DNA of 64,000 nt, from assembly GCF_001591625.1 (NCBI RefSeq), contig NZ_BCVG01000010.1:1-64000 (forward strand), read 5' to 3'. Positions 15,097 to 24,185 of this stretch are shown piece after piece (position 1 is the first letter of the stretch; each line of letters starts with the position of its first letter). This stretch comes from Metabacillus fastidiosus NBRC 101226 (GTDB taxonomy: Bacteria; Bacillota; Bacilli; Bacillales; Bacillaceae). A program made the translations under genes and the position numbers. The notes below the pieces were generated by a model that was not told the origin of the DNA, did not search any database, and saw only the letters and a program-made list of their open reading frames with translations.

Positions 15097-17146
15097 TGAT
15101 AGCTATACAGAAGGTCAACCCCTCGACCTGCAAAAGAAGAAACCGAGTCATGATGAAACAAATAAAATGGAAAAAGTAAAAATCTTAATGGTCGATGACC
15201 GGCGAGAAAATTTATTGGCATTAGAAGCCGTTCTCAATTCACCCGATTACCATCTTATAAGTGCGAATTCAGGTGAAGAGGCTTTAAGATATGTACTTCA
15301 CCATGATTTTGCTGTTATTTTACTAGATGTTCAAATGCCTGGATTAAATGGATTTGAAACAGCAAAACTTATAAAAAAAAGAAAGAAATATACACATATT
15401 CCGATTATTTTTATTACAGCAATTAATCAGGCGAAAGAGCATGTTCTTCGTGGTTATAGTGTCGGGGCAGTTGATTATATCGTAAAGCCTTTTTTACCTG
15501 AAACCTTAAGATTAAAGGTTCGTGAATTTGTGAAAATTTATCAGGAAAATGAAAACGCTAAACTGGAAAGCGAACGAAGAAGGAAAGAAGAATTAAAAGA
15601 AGTAAATGCAAAGTTGAGCCTTACAAATAGAGATCTCAGAAAAAATAAAGAACTGGCAAGAGTAGTTGGAGAGACACTTCTTGATACAATTATTACGTTT
15701 GATTGTGACGGCTTTATCCTTTCTGTCAATCCTGCTGTTAAAGAGATGTTCGGTTATTCAATGGACGAGTTAATTGGAGAACATATTTCAAGCCTATTAA
15801 TTAATAATAATCAATTAGCAGTAGATAGGCTAACTGATTTACCAAGTAAAGTAGTAGTCGAATGTATGGCGAAAGGTAAATATGATCATTACTTTCCAGT
15901 TGATATTCAAATCGGTTCTACTTCCATCGAAAATGAAAAGATCTTTGTTTGTTCCATTCGTGATATAACAGAGCGGAAGAAAATTGAACATGAGAGAAAA
16001 AATCAGTATGAACTGTTAGAAAAATTAGTGGAAGAAAGAACGCAAACATTGCAATTAACAAATGAAAAATTAGTGGCAGAGATGAAAGAAAAGGAAAAAA
16101 TCGCCGCGGATCTTCAGTTATCGCAAGAACTTTTTTATAAGATCTTTGAATCCAGTCCATGTCTATTAACGATTCAAAAGCTGGAAAATGGTGAATATAT
16201 TGATGTAAATGCAAGCTGGTTAAATAATACATTATACAGCTACGAAGATGTTAAAAATAAAGCGTTTCCTATTTTACATTATGTAAGTAAATTTGATACG
16301 GGAATAGAGCATAATCTCACTGACATAAGTATTCATAACGAAAAAATACAATATGAAACGAAAGATAAAGAAATTCGAGATGGATTATTATCGACTGAAA
16401 TTATTGATGTTCGTGGAGAAAAATGCATTTTAAGTGTGATTACGGATCTAACAGAAAGGGTTAGACTTGAGCATGAGATTCAAAGGTTAGACAGATTGAA
16501 CCTGATTGGTGAAATGGCAGCAGGTATTGCTCATGAAATACGTAATCCAATGACAACGGTGCGAGGATTTCTAGAGCTTTCAAAAAGCAGTCCTGAACAT
16601 TTATCAAAGCAATATATTGATTTAATGCTTGGAGAATTGAAGAGAGCGAACTCTATAATTTCTGAATTTTTAAACCTGGCTCGAAATAAAATGACTCACA
16701 AAGTGCAGCAGCAATTAAATACAATTGTGACTACGATCTTTCCATTAATTCAGGCAGAGGCTGTTTTAAGTAATAAATCAGTTATACTTGAATTAGGAGA
16801 ATGTCCAGAAATAGAAGTCGATGAAAAGGAAATAACACAAGTTATTTTAAACTTATCATTAAATGGACTTGAAGCAATGGAGAGCGGTGGAAAATTAACG
16901 ATTAAGACATATTCTGAAAATGGAATGACTATGTTAGAAATCCGTGATGAAGGCAGCGGTATTGATGCCAAAATATTAGAAAAGGTCGGTACACCATTCT
17001 TTACGACAAAAGAAGAAGGCACAGGGCTTGGTTTAGCAATTTGCTACAGTGTTGCTGAGCGTCATAAAGCGGTTATTGACTTAGAAACGAGCGAAGAAGG
17101 CACAACATTCTTTATTAGATTTAATGAGGATATTTCTACGCGGTAA
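15071..17146 (+). CDS. Cytoplasmic REC-PAS-PAS sensor histidine kinase
   Basis: 691 residues from ATG 15071 (GAGGAGG upstream, inside the methyltransferase gene). N-terminal receiver with Asp86 in ILLDVQMPG, coiled coil, PAS (about 205-320), second coiled coil, second PAS (about 355-460), HisKA with His488 in GIAHEIRNPM, and HATPase ending GTGLGLAICYSV. There is no membrane segment. The receiver could take phosphate from the upstream hybrid kinase, making a relay. The HisKA resembles sporulation-type kinases, but the output regulator is not in the window. Confidence 0.85.
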   Translation: MKSYIEKNNDSYTEGQPLDLQKKKPSHDETNKMEKVKILMVDDRRENLLALEAVLNSPDYHLISANSGEEALRYVLHHDFAVILLDVQMPGLNGFETAKLIKKRKKYTHIPIIFITAINQAKEHVLRGYSVGAVDYIVKPFLPETLRLKVREFVKIYQENENAKLESERRRKEELKEVNAKLSLTNRDLRKNKELARVVGETLLDTIITFDCDGFILSVNPAVKEMFGYSMDELIGEHISSLLINNNQLAVDRLTDLPSKVVVECMAKGKYDHYFPVDIQIGSTSIENEKIFVCSIRDITERKKIEHERKNQYELLEKLVEERTQTLQLTNEKLVAEMKEKEKIAADLQLSQELFYKIFESSPCLLTIQKLENGEYIDVNASWLNNTLYSYEDVKNKAFPILHYVSKFDTGIEHNLTDISIHNEKIQYETKDKEIRDGLLSTEIIDVRGEKCILSVITDLTERVRLEHEIQRLDRLNLIGEMAAGIAHEIRNPMTTVRGFLELSKSSPEHLSKQYIDLMLGELKRANSIISEFLNLARNKMTHKVQQQLNTIVTTIFPLIQAEAVLSNKSVILELGECPEIEVDEKEITQVILNLSLNGLEAMESGGKLTIKTYSENGMTMLEIRDEGSGIDAKILEKVGTPFFTTKEEGTGLGLAICYSVAERHKAVIDLETSEEGTTFFIRFNEDISTR

Positions 17147-17166
17147 ATGTGAGAGGAATTGTTTTT

Positions 17167-17367
17167 ATGAAAATAAATACAAGATTGTTTCTTAGCATAG
17201 GAATATTGTCTCTAGCTATCACTATATTTTTAATTGGCTCTGAATCTTATTTTACTAGACAGGAAATAAGGGCATTAAATGATGGCTGCCATAAAGTTGG
17301 AGGAAATCCAATTTTAGAAGTAGAAGGCTTCCTAGGTCTTAATTATTATTTTTCTTGTGAAAAGTAA
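17167..17367 (+). CDS. Small membrane-anchored protein, function unknown
   Basis: 66 residues from ATG 17167 (GAGGA upstream; a GTG at 17149 is possible). One N-terminal membrane segment (LFLSIGILSLAITIFLIG) and a short outside part with two cysteines (NDGCHKVGGN and YFSCEK) that could form a disulfide. It lies 20 bases after the kinase gene, so it is co-transcribed and ends at a terminator. Not a family I can name. Confidence 0.6.
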   Translation: MKINTRLFLSIGILSLAITIFLIGSESYFTRQEIRALNDGCHKVGGNPILEVEGFLGLNYYFSCEK

Positions 17368-17385
17368 TAATTATGTTCACTAAGT

Positions 17386-17423
17386 AAAAAGCTGATCCTT
17401 ATTAATTTAGGAATCAGCTTTTT
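17386..17423. terminator. Bidirectional terminator
   Basis: AAAAAGCTGAT...ATCAGCTTTTT hairpin between two convergent genes, with A and T runs on opposite sides, so it can end transcription from both strands. Confidence 0.8.
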
Positions 17424-17427
17424 GTAT

Positions 17428-18291
17428 TTAATGAATAGCAGATTTAAATTTCCCGCCATGTGCTTCTTGAGTATCCATAATGGTTGTAAATGCGTTTGGA
17501 TCAATTTCATGGACGATATTTTTTAATTTTGCTACTTCAAGTCTTGTAACAACAACATAAATAACTTCTTTTTCTTGATTATAGTAACCACCTTTACCAT
17601 AAAGCGTCGTTACTCCCCGGCCGAGCCGGTGTGAAATTGCATCTGTCAGCTCCTCAAACTCATCAGAAACGATAATAGCAGCCTTTGTTTCATCAAGTCC
17701 CTGAATGACAGTATCAATTGTTTTTGAGGCAATATAATATGTAAGAATGGAATACATTGCCTGCTCCCAGCCAAGAACAAATCCTGCCCACCCAAAAATA
17801 AATAGATTTAAAAACATAACAAATTCACCGACAGAGAAGGGGATATTTTTTGTTAATAAAATACCTAGAATTTCTGTCCCATCTAAAGCTCCACTATTTC
17901 GAATAACAATTCCAACACCAACACCTAATAATAAGCCGCCAAAAATAGTTGCAAGCAGTGGTTCTGTTGTGAATGGTTTAAAATGATGAAGATTTGATTC
18001 CACTATTGCTAGGGAAATAATTCCTAAAAGAGAAGAAAGGAGGAAGTTCTTACCGATATGTTTATACCCTGCAAAAAGGAAAGGAAGATTAATAACGATT
18101 ACTAAAATCCCAAAATTAACTCCGCTTAAATAATTAATAAGCAAGGAAATCCCAATTACACCGCCATCAATAATAGAGTTTGGGACTAAAAATAATTCAA
18201 TTGAAATTGCTGCAATGGAGGCACCAATCATAATTAAAACATAGCGGAAAATAAGATGAAGTATATTTTCCTTTTTATGCTGTTTTGTCAT
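17428..18291 (-). CDS. YitT family membrane protein (DUF2179)
   Basis: 287 residues: five to six membrane segments in the first 190 residues ([21 protein letters not shown] is the YitT family start) and a C-terminal DUF2179 domain (about 215-275, [18 protein letters not shown] and [20 protein letters not shown]). Transport activity is suspected for the family but not established. SD AAGGTG precedes ATG on the minus strand. It appears to be a single-gene unit. Confidence 0.88.
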   Translation of the reverse strand: MTKQHKKENILHLIFRYVLIMIGASIAAISIELFLVPNSIIDGGVIGISLLINYLSGVNFGILVIVINLPFLFAGYKHIGKNFLLSSLLGIISLAIVESNLHHFKPFTTEPLLATIFGGLLLGVGVGIVIRNSGALDGTEILGILLTKNIPFSVGEFVMFLNLFIFGWAGFVLGWEQAMYSILTYYIASKTIDTVIQGLDETKAAIIVSDEFEELTDAISHRLGRGVTTLYGKGGYYNQEKEVIYVVVTRLEVAKLKNIVHEIDPNAFTTIMDTQEAHGGKFKSAIH

Positions 18292-18453
18292 TTAACACAC
18301 CTTCTCAGCCAAAAAATATAAAAATTTTCAATTATTGTATTTAAATAGTAACGAAAAGTGACTTAATTAGCAATACAGCTAGAAGAAAATTTAACAGAAC
18401 AAAAAATAACAGTTTACGTAAGCATTATAAAGATACGGTTAGAAAGATAGAAG
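18292..18453. other. Upstream region of the yitT-like gene
   Basis: AT-rich non-coding DNA with no clear feature; repeat copy A begins immediately after it. Confidence 0.4.
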
Positions 18454-18590
18454 AGGATGTCCCAAAAGCGTAAAAAGCAACCCTTTTGGGACATCCTGCT
18501 GAAAGGCCCTGTCATGGAAATCCAGTAAAGTCAAGGATTTGGTGACAGGACCTTTCAGCTCTTAAGACTTATTAGGGACTCCCCTTTTTA
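18454..18590 (-). repeat. Two-hairpin dispersed repeat, copy A
   Basis: Same element as at 25060-25184 and 42021-42160, here on the minus strand. Hairpin 1 pairs 18499-18513 with 18544-18558 (CTGAAAGGCCCTGTC type). Hairpin 2 pairs 18454-18468 with 18483-18497 (AGGATGTCCCAAAAG type). It lies just after the stop of the minus-strand Dabb gene and is oriented with it, so it can serve as its terminator. Confidence 0.85.
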
Positions 18591-18592
18591 TT

Positions 18593-18883
18593 TTAAAGCT
18601 CAAAATCTGTACCGATACTATCAAGACGTCCAACATCTTGAATAAACTTAGCAACTGCTACATGCTCGGGGCTTACAACATATGCATCAAGTGCTGCACG
18701 ATCTTCAAAACGAACCATTAATACAACTTGGTATTCCTTACTTTTTCCAATATTAATACCTGCTTGAAGGTCGACAATTCCTGTAAGCTGGTCTTTTAAA
18801 GCTTTAAAACGTTCTACAACTTCATTTAGTTGTACTTCTGTTGTTGTTTCACCAAATTTAATAAGTACTGTGCGATGAATCAT
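18593..18883 (-). CDS. Dabb (stress-responsive alpha/beta barrel) domain protein
   Basis: 96 residues covering one dimeric alpha/beta barrel domain: IHRTVLIKFGETTTEVQLNEV, then GIVDLQAGINIGKSKEYQVVLMVRFEDRAALDAYVVSPEHV, which is the classic Dabb pattern. These small cytoplasmic dimers are found in stress responses and some metabolic enzymes; the exact role is unknown. SD AAGAGGT lies upstream of ATG. It stands alone, with repeat copy A after its stop. Confidence 0.9.
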   Translation of the reverse strand: MIHRTVLIKFGETTTEVQLNEVVERFKALKDQLTGIVDLQAGINIGKSKEYQVVLMVRFEDRAALDAYVVSPEHVAVAKFIQDVGRLDSIGTDFEL

Positions 18884-19117
18884 TATTATACCTCTTCTCT
18901 GAATAAATTATATGTCCTTATTAATTTTAACGAATGAATATAAATAAATCCAAGATAATTATTTGAGAGAATGGATTTCTCTTTGAATATTGAAAAATAG
19001 CGAAAAATCAATTTTTATCTTTACACATGGGAATTTAGTACAAAAGTATTATATTAAAACTTATGTTCTACATGTAATATAAGAATACTGAGATTATATC
19101 TAGGAAGTGAAAGATAA

Positions 19118-19468
19118 ATGTATAAAACAATGACATTGCTAACCTTTGCGGTTGTACTTACAGCTTGTAGCAGTGATGATACAGCTAATAAGGGGAATGA
19201 GAAACAAGAGCAAAAAGTGGAAGTAAATGTCGGAGAAGAAACTACAGAATGGTCTTCCTTGCCTGAATATGAGAAAATCATGGAAGTCATCGACGGGAAT
19301 AATTATACATTTCAAATGATGACAGATAATCAAGGTAAAAGAATACTTTTTCTTACAAATAATAATGATGAAAAAATATATAAGACAGTTTTTGTGAAAA
19401 GTGAAAAAAGATTAAAGATCATTAAAGTGAATGGCAGCGGTGAGATTTTTAATGACATTATTAATTAA
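19118..19468 (+). CDS. Small lipoprotein, function unknown
   Basis: 116 residues. N-terminal signal peptide with lipobox LTAC (cleavage before Cys at about residue 17), then a Glu/Lys-rich linker and a small C-terminal domain (YTFQMMTDNQGKRILFLTNN) of likely beta structure. It should be anchored on the outer face of the membrane. SD AGGAAGTGA precedes ATG. No family could be named. It ends at a bidirectional terminator shared with the convergent chemoreceptor gene. Confidence 0.65.
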   Translation: MYKTMTLLTFAVVLTACSSDDTANKGNEKQEQKVEVNVGEETTEWSSLPEYEKIMEVIDGNNYTFQMMTDNQGKRILFLTNNNDEKIYKTVFVKSEKRLKIIKVNGSGEIFNDIIN

Positions 19469-19471
19469 TAT

Positions 19472-19503
19472 AAAAAAGGATAGAGAAAGCTCTATCCTTT
19501 TTT
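19472..19503. terminator. Bidirectional terminator
   Basis: AAAAAAGGATAGAG (19472-19485) pairs with CTCTATCCTTTTTT (19490-19503) around a four-base loop, between convergent genes; it overlaps the stop codon of the chemoreceptor gene. Confidence 0.88.
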
Positions 19504-21214
19504 ATATTTTAAACTTCATAATCATTTCTTGCAGCTCTTCAGAAATTTTTGCTAAGTTTAATGATGCAGATGCGATTTGTTCAATAGAAGCGAGCTGTTG
19601 CTGCGTTGCTGCGGAAATATTTTGAGTACCATTTGCTGATTCTTCCGCAATTGTTTTAACTTTTGAGACAGAAGAAGCAACTTGTTCTGTACCGGATGAT
19701 AATTCATTAATAGCAAATGTGACATCCTTCAATTGATTAAATACTTCACTTAGGGCTGTTTCAATCTTTTCAAAAGATGTCCCCGCATCCTTAACGACAT
19801 GCAGTCCTTCTTCGACTTCTTTTGTTGTTGATTCCATTGATTTTAATGTTTTTCCAGTATCATTTTGAATATGTTGAATAAGACTTGTTATTTGTTTCGC
19901 AGAGTTAGCTGATTGCTCGGCAAGCTTACGTACTTCATCAGCAACGACTGCAAACCCTTTACCTGCTTCACCCGCTCTTGCGGCTTCAATAGCAGCATTG
20001 AGAGCAAGAAGATTTGTTTGTGCTGCAATAGCAGTAATTACTTCATTAATTTTCCCGATCTCAGCAGAGCTGTCACTTAAATTTTTAATAGAGTCTTCAA
20101 GTATAGAAACATTTGAATTAATAGAATTCATTTGCGTTATAACTCTTTCAATTGACTCTTTACCTTCGATTGAAATCTCTGATGTTTGGGAAGCGCTTTC
20201 TGAGAGCTGATTTGCATTTTTATTAATTTGCTGTGCATAGCTTGAAATTTCGTTGATAATATCAGAGCTTTCTTCTACACTGTAGACTTGTTGATCAGTT
20301 CCTGTTGCCAACTGTTGAATATTCGTAGAAATATGCTCACTCGTTTGTGCACTTTGCTCAGCACTTGCACTTAATTGTTCAGAGGAAGCAGCAACAATTC
20401 CAGATGTTTCACTTACCGATTTAATCATTTTTTTTAAACCATCGATCATATTATTGTAAGAAACAACTAACTGACCAATCTCATCTCTTGACTGATAACT
20501 TCCACTGGTTGTAAAGTCTCCATCTTCTGCTTTTAGCATAAGAGATTGAACTTGTCTGATTGGTTTGACGATAATAAGAGTGATAAATAGTCCGACAATA
20601 ATAGAAAGTATAATTCCAACGATACTGACTGTTGTTAAGATAAATGTAGCACTTTCTAATTTCTTCTCATTTTCCTGGCTGATTTTATTTGCCAAATCTT
20701 GATTGAAATTTTGCAGGTCAATGACAACTTCGTTTAAGTCCTGTCTTTTCTTATTAGCAAACTCAGTATATAGCTTATAAGCTTCTCCATTCTTTTTTGC
20801 TTTTGCTAACTCAAAAGCTTCATTTCTAACAGGAGTAAATTCTTTAATATTTTTTGAATAATCTTCGAGACCTTTTAATTCTTCAGTATACAGATCTCCT
20901 TCTTCATATTGTGCCCGCATTTCATTATTTACTTTAATTGTCTGGCTGATTGAGTCCATTAACTGTTCAAATCTTGTATTATCTTCTGTCAGTAAGGCTT
21001 CAGATGTATAGGAGTCGATCATAAGATTATTTACGCGAATATGACCAAGCCATTCGATCGGTTTTAATCGTTCTTTATAAATAAGCTCTGAACTATGAGC
21101 GATCTCTTTCATATATTTATGACCTACAAAACTGACGATAATTAATGAGAAGGCTGAAATTACTATTAATAATAGTAGTTTTGTTGGGATCTTTAAGTTC
21201 TGGATAAGTCTCAT
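19502..21214 (-). CDS. Methyl-accepting chemotaxis protein
   Basis: 570 residues from the second of two close ATGs; the first, at 21220, directly abuts AAAGGGAG and the second has proper spacing. N-terminal membrane segment ([19 protein letters not shown]), four-helix-bundle extracellular sensor (about 32-185), second membrane segment (190-215), HAMP (216-268) and a long cytoplasmic signalling domain with the hairpin tip [40 protein letters not shown]. It senses an unknown external ligand and would control CheA; no other chemotaxis gene is close. Confidence 0.93.
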   Translation of the reverse strand: MRLIQNLKIPTKLLLLIVISAFSLIIVSFVGHKYMKEIAHSSELIYKERLKPIEWLGHIRVNNLMIDSYTSEALLTEDNTRFEQLMDSISQTIKVNNEMRAQYEEGDLYTEELKGLEDYSKNIKEFTPVRNEAFELAKAKKNGEAYKLYTEFANKKRQDLNEVVIDLQNFNQDLANKISQENEKKLESATFILTTVSIVGIILSIIVGLFITLIIVKPIRQVQSLMLKAEDGDFTTSGSYQSRDEIGQLVVSYNNMIDGLKKMIKSVSETSGIVAASSEQLSASAEQSAQTSEHISTNIQQLATGTDQQVYSVEESSDIINEISSYAQQINKNANQLSESASQTSEISIEGKESIERVITQMNSINSNVSILEDSIKNLSDSSAEIGKINEVITAIAAQTNLLALNAAIEAARAGEAGKGFAVVADEVRKLAEQSANSAKQITSLIQHIQNDTGKTLKSMESTTKEVEEGLHVVKDAGTSFEKIETALSEVFNQLKDVTFAINELSSGTEQVASSVSKVKTIAEESANGTQNISAATQQQLASIEQIASASLNLAKISEELQEMIMKFKI

Positions 21215-21401
21215 CTGCATCTCCCTTTTTTAGACTGTTTATTTCTTATATCGGTAAGCATAGGTTAAATATTTATTGATATTAAATAATATTTACAAAT
21301 ATGTAATAATTTTTGACAAAAATAGTTATTAATAATAAATTTTCTCACATTCAAGATAATTTTGCTATATAAATGATCAGAAAAGAAGCAGAGGATAGAA
21401 C

Positions 21402-21609
21402 ATGAAATATATTTTGAAAAAAATGGAGGAATTCTCCAAAGCTGACTTTCCTTTTACTGCATGGGACAGGTGAAACAGAATTAGATTTACTGCCGTTAGC
21501 TGAAAAAAACTTGATTATGAAGCATCTCTACTAAGTGTACGTGGAAATGTATTAGAAAATGGAATGTCTCGATTTTTTAGAAGAATAGCAGAGGGTATAT
21601 TTGATGGAT
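21402..21609 (+). pseudogene. Remnant of an MhqD-like carboxylesterase (N-terminal part, frameshifted)
   Basis: Translating across frames gives LLLHGTGETELDLLPLAEK and then LDYEASLLSVRGNVLENG followed by MSRFFRRIAEGIFDG. This matches the first third of MhqD-type phospholipase/carboxylesterases. At least two frameshifts break it, and the remainder, including the GYSNGA nucleophile region, is missing. The remnant runs directly into a fragment of another gene, pointing to a deletion. Confidence 0.7.
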
Positions 21610-21753
21610 ATAATCGGTTGTATTCTAAAAGGAAATATATGCTGTAATGATAAAGAATCATTGGAAATTAAATTTTCCCCAATTAATGAACTGTCAGAGG
21701 CTTTACTCGGTATGCATCTTAAATGGCTTGAAGATGTGCTGAAAAATGGATGA
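21604..21753 (+). pseudogene. C-terminal fragment resembling a NUDIX hydrolase
   Basis: A 49-residue frame (MDIIGCILKGNICCNDKESL, then EIKFSPINELSEAL) resembles the last third of NUDIX hydrolases (pattern: G-x-L-x-C-x-D-x-E-S-L-E-x-K-F-F-x-x-x-E-L). The NUDIX box itself is absent, so it cannot be an active enzyme. It joins the esterase remnant with a few bases of overlap. Assignment is by weak resemblance only. Confidence 0.45.
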
Positions 21754-21857
21754 AGTTCATTTCTTCATTAGAGAAATAAGAAGGGATTTCTTATGTATTG
21801 CCGAATGTTACAATTTAATGTTGAAAAATTTAAAGGGATGAAGAAAGGTGAGTTATT

Positions 21858-22673
21858 GTGACAATTCCACTGGTTTCATCATTATGGAGATATCCTGTCA
21901 AGTCAATGATGGGGGAAGAAATGAATGCATGCTATATGACAGAAAAAGGACTTTTGGGAGATCGTGCTTTCGGTGTAATTGATATAGAAACAGGGAAGCT
22001 TGCTAATGCTAAAAATCCTCTTAAATGGCCAAATATGTTTCAGTATAGAGCGGCTTTTGTGAAACCGCCACATGTGGACGAGCCGATTCCGCCTGTTCGT
22101 ATTACATTTCCAAATGGTCAAATGATCTTAAGTACGGATAATGATAAAGATGTACTTCTTACAGAGACTTTTAATCGGAATGTAAAATTATCAATACCTT
22201 CAACTGAAGATGTTGAATTTGAAGGATATATTCCGGAAGAGTTAACCGAAGTGGAAAATCCCGGCTCTATTTTTACGAGAGAGTCACCAAAAGGCACTTT
22301 TTACGATATTGGCATTGTGCATCTCATTACGACTGCAACAATTGATAGGCTAAGGGAGATAAACCCAAGCAGTAGAATTGAGGCAAGAAGATTCCGGCCG
22401 AATATTATTATAGATGTTCCAAACGGAGAAGGTTTTATTGAGAATGAATGGGTTGGTAAAACCTTAGCTATAGGTGATGAAGTGGAACTGAAAATTATGC
22501 AAAATACGAAGCGATGTATTATGACAACACTTGCGCAAGGCGACTTACCAAAAGATACAAATGTGCTAAAATCAATTGTTAAACATAATGAGGGCAGCTT
22601 CGGTGTATATGCTTCAGTTATAAAAAAAGGTGAGATTAAGATTGGGGATCAAATTAAACCCAAATATTATTAA
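21858..22673 (+). CDS. MOSC domain protein
   Basis: 271 residues starting at GTG 21858 with AAAGGTGA upstream. N-terminal MOSC beta-barrel domain (SLWRYPVKSMMGEEMNACYM, GLLGDRAFGVID) and C-terminal MOSC domain (RRFRPNIIIDVPNGEGFIENEW, then KTLAIGDEVELKI). The conserved cysteine of the family is in MQNTKRCIMTTLAQGDLPKD. MOSC proteins bind sulfur carried on molybdenum cofactor or handle N-hydroxylated and metal-sulfur substrates. No molybdenum enzyme is encoded nearby, so the partner is unknown. Confidence 0.9.
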   Translation: MTIPLVSSLWRYPVKSMMGEEMNACYMTEKGLLGDRAFGVIDIETGKLANAKNPLKWPNMFQYRAAFVKPPHVDEPIPPVRITFPNGQMILSTDNDKDVLLTETFNRNVKLSIPSTEDVEFEGYIPEELTEVENPGSIFTRESPKGTFYDIGIVHLITTATIDRLREINPSSRIEARRFRPNIIIDVPNGEGFIENEWVGKTLAIGDEVELKIMQNTKRCIMTTLAQGDLPKDTNVLKSIVKHNEGSFGVYASVIKKGEIKIGDQIKPKYY

Positions 22674-22707
22674 AAGCAGGAGCATATTTATTTTGCTCCT
22701 GCTTTTA
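22671..22707. terminator. Bidirectional terminator
   Basis: TAAAAGCAGGAGCA (22671-22684) pairs with TGCTCCTGCTTTTA (22694-22707). The right arm includes the last codons of the convergent ankyrin gene, so one sequence serves as coding tail and terminator. Confidence 0.8.
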
Positions 22708-23377
22708 ATAATATTTGTTCTATTTCTTTATAATTTTTATTACGGGTATGCTGCAAAGGAGTTATGTTGTCATTGTCTGGAATATTAACATTTGCTCCAT
22801 GATCAATGAGTAATTGAACTGTTTTCTGCTGCTTTTCATCCCCATCATTTAAAATGATTGCCTCAATTAAAGCAGTCCATCCAAGATTATTAACATGATT
22901 AACATCGACTTTTGTATGAGTGAGAATTTCTTTAACGATGTCAACGTAACCATGCTCAGCAGCGGGAATCAGGGCGGTGCCTCCGTAACGATCTGTAATG
23001 GAGGGGTCCGCTCCCGCTCTAATCGTAAGTTTTACAATATCGGTATATCCTTCCGCTGCCGCATAAAGGAATGGATTATTTTCCATATCGTCTTGTAGAT
23101 TGACATCTGCTCCACCTTGAATAAGAAGTTTCACAATTTTTGGTTCATTATTATAGGTAGCAATCATAAGAGGGGTTCTTCCCCTTAAATCTTTTGTATT
23201 AAGGTCTGTACCATTGCTAATAAGTTTTTTAATTTTATGTATATCATTAAGCTCTACAGCTTTAATAAGTTCATTATTTTCTGTTTCAAATTCTGCTGTT
23301 GATTCAGAACTATGGAGTATACTGCAGCCTTGAATGATAAGAAGACTGCTAACAACTGCTATAACCCTTTTCAACAT
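22688..23377 (-). CDS. Ankyrin-repeat lipoprotein
   Basis: 229 residues: signal peptide with lipobox IQGC (cysteine near residue 18), then about five to six ankyrin repeats from residue 38 to the end (for example RGRTPLMIATYNNEPKIVKL and NNLGWTALIEAI with an inserted loop NDGDEKQQ). It is expected on the outer face of the membrane and to bind another protein. Bacterial ankyrin proteins sometimes neutralise toxins or catalases, but no such partner is adjacent. SD is GGAGG-like before ATG. Confidence 0.85.
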   Translation of the reverse strand: MLKRVIAVVSSLLIIQGCSILHSSESTAEFETENNELIKAVELNDIHKIKKLISNGTDLNTKDLRGRTPLMIATYNNEPKIVKLLIQGGADVNLQDDMENNPFLYAAAEGYTDIVKLTIRAGADPSITDRYGGTALIPAAEHGYVDIVKEILTHTKVDVNHVNNLGWTALIEAIILNDGDEKQQKTVQLLIDHGANVNIPDNDNITPLQHTRNKNYKEIEQILLKAGAK

Positions 23378-23401
23378 AATTATACGCCTCCATTATTATT
23401 G

Positions 23402-24088
23402 TTAACTTTTTCTCCCGAATAAAATAACGAAATTAAAGTATTTATAAAGGCAGTCAACGTCTTTAAATCCGCTCTCGTTCAACCAATGAAGCTGTTTTGC
23501 TAGTGTTGCCATTTTATCAAGCTTTGTTCTATCAAATGCAGCATTTATCTCTTCTGTTGTTAGACCACTTGCTTCTATCTTATTTTTCCAGTCATCTTTG
23601 TAAAGGTTTTCAATAAAAGATGTATGACCTAGAACTTGATCAGCATTTATAAAGATCCCGTCTTCTTTAAGTATAGAGAATATTTTATGATATAAATTTT
23701 GTTTATCATTGTCATTTAAATGATGGATCGACAGGGAAGAAATAACAAGATCATATTTTTCTTCAAATTTATAATCAGTGTAATCAGCAATAATATAATC
23801 AATATTTGGATCATCTTTAAATCTATTTTTAGCACTTTCTAACATTTTTTCAGAAATATCAATTAATGTTATTTTGGCTTTCGGATATTTTTCTTTTATA
23901 AATGAGGAAAATAATCCTGTACCTGCCCCAATATCTAAAATATTCGGTGTGTCATTCTCTATTTCTATTACAGATACAGGAATAGAATAGAAATCATCAA
24001 AACAGGGAATTAACTTACTTCTTTGGTTATCATATTGCATAGCATTTTCATTGAATTTTTTTATAATATCATTTTTTGTTCCAATCAT
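23402..24088 (-). CDS. Class I SAM-dependent methyltransferase
   Basis: 228 residues. SAM-binding motif ILDIGAGTGLFSSFI near residue 50, followed by acidic residue motif ITLIDISEKML and the post-motif DLVISSLSIHHLND. The closest look-alikes are small-molecule methyltransferases of the Methyltransf_25/12 type. The substrate is unknown. It is transcribed towards the ankyrin gene with a 24-base gap, so the two may form a unit, and it diverges from the next gene. Confidence 0.85.
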   Translation of the reverse strand: MIGTKNDIIKKFNENAMQYDNQRSKLIPCFDDFYSIPVSVIEIENDTPNILDIGAGTGLFSSFIKEKYPKAKITLIDISEKMLESAKNRFKDDPNIDYIIADYTDYKFEEKYDLVISSLSIHHLNDNDKQNLYHKIFSILKEDGIFINADQVLGHTSFIENLYKDDWKNKIEASGLTTEEINAAFDRTKLDKMATLAKQLHWLNESGFKDVDCLYKYFNFVILFGRKS

Positions 24089-24185
24089 TTTGAAAATCCT
24101 CTCTTAAGTTAAATTTAGCAATCGCAGCGGATTTATATCATTAAATCATCCTCATTTTAATAGATTAATAAAAGGAGGGGATTTG

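Noticed and set aside
21781-21857. Short frame just upstream of the MOSC gene
   Set aside because: Too short, no SD of its own and no similarity recognised; treated as intergenic.
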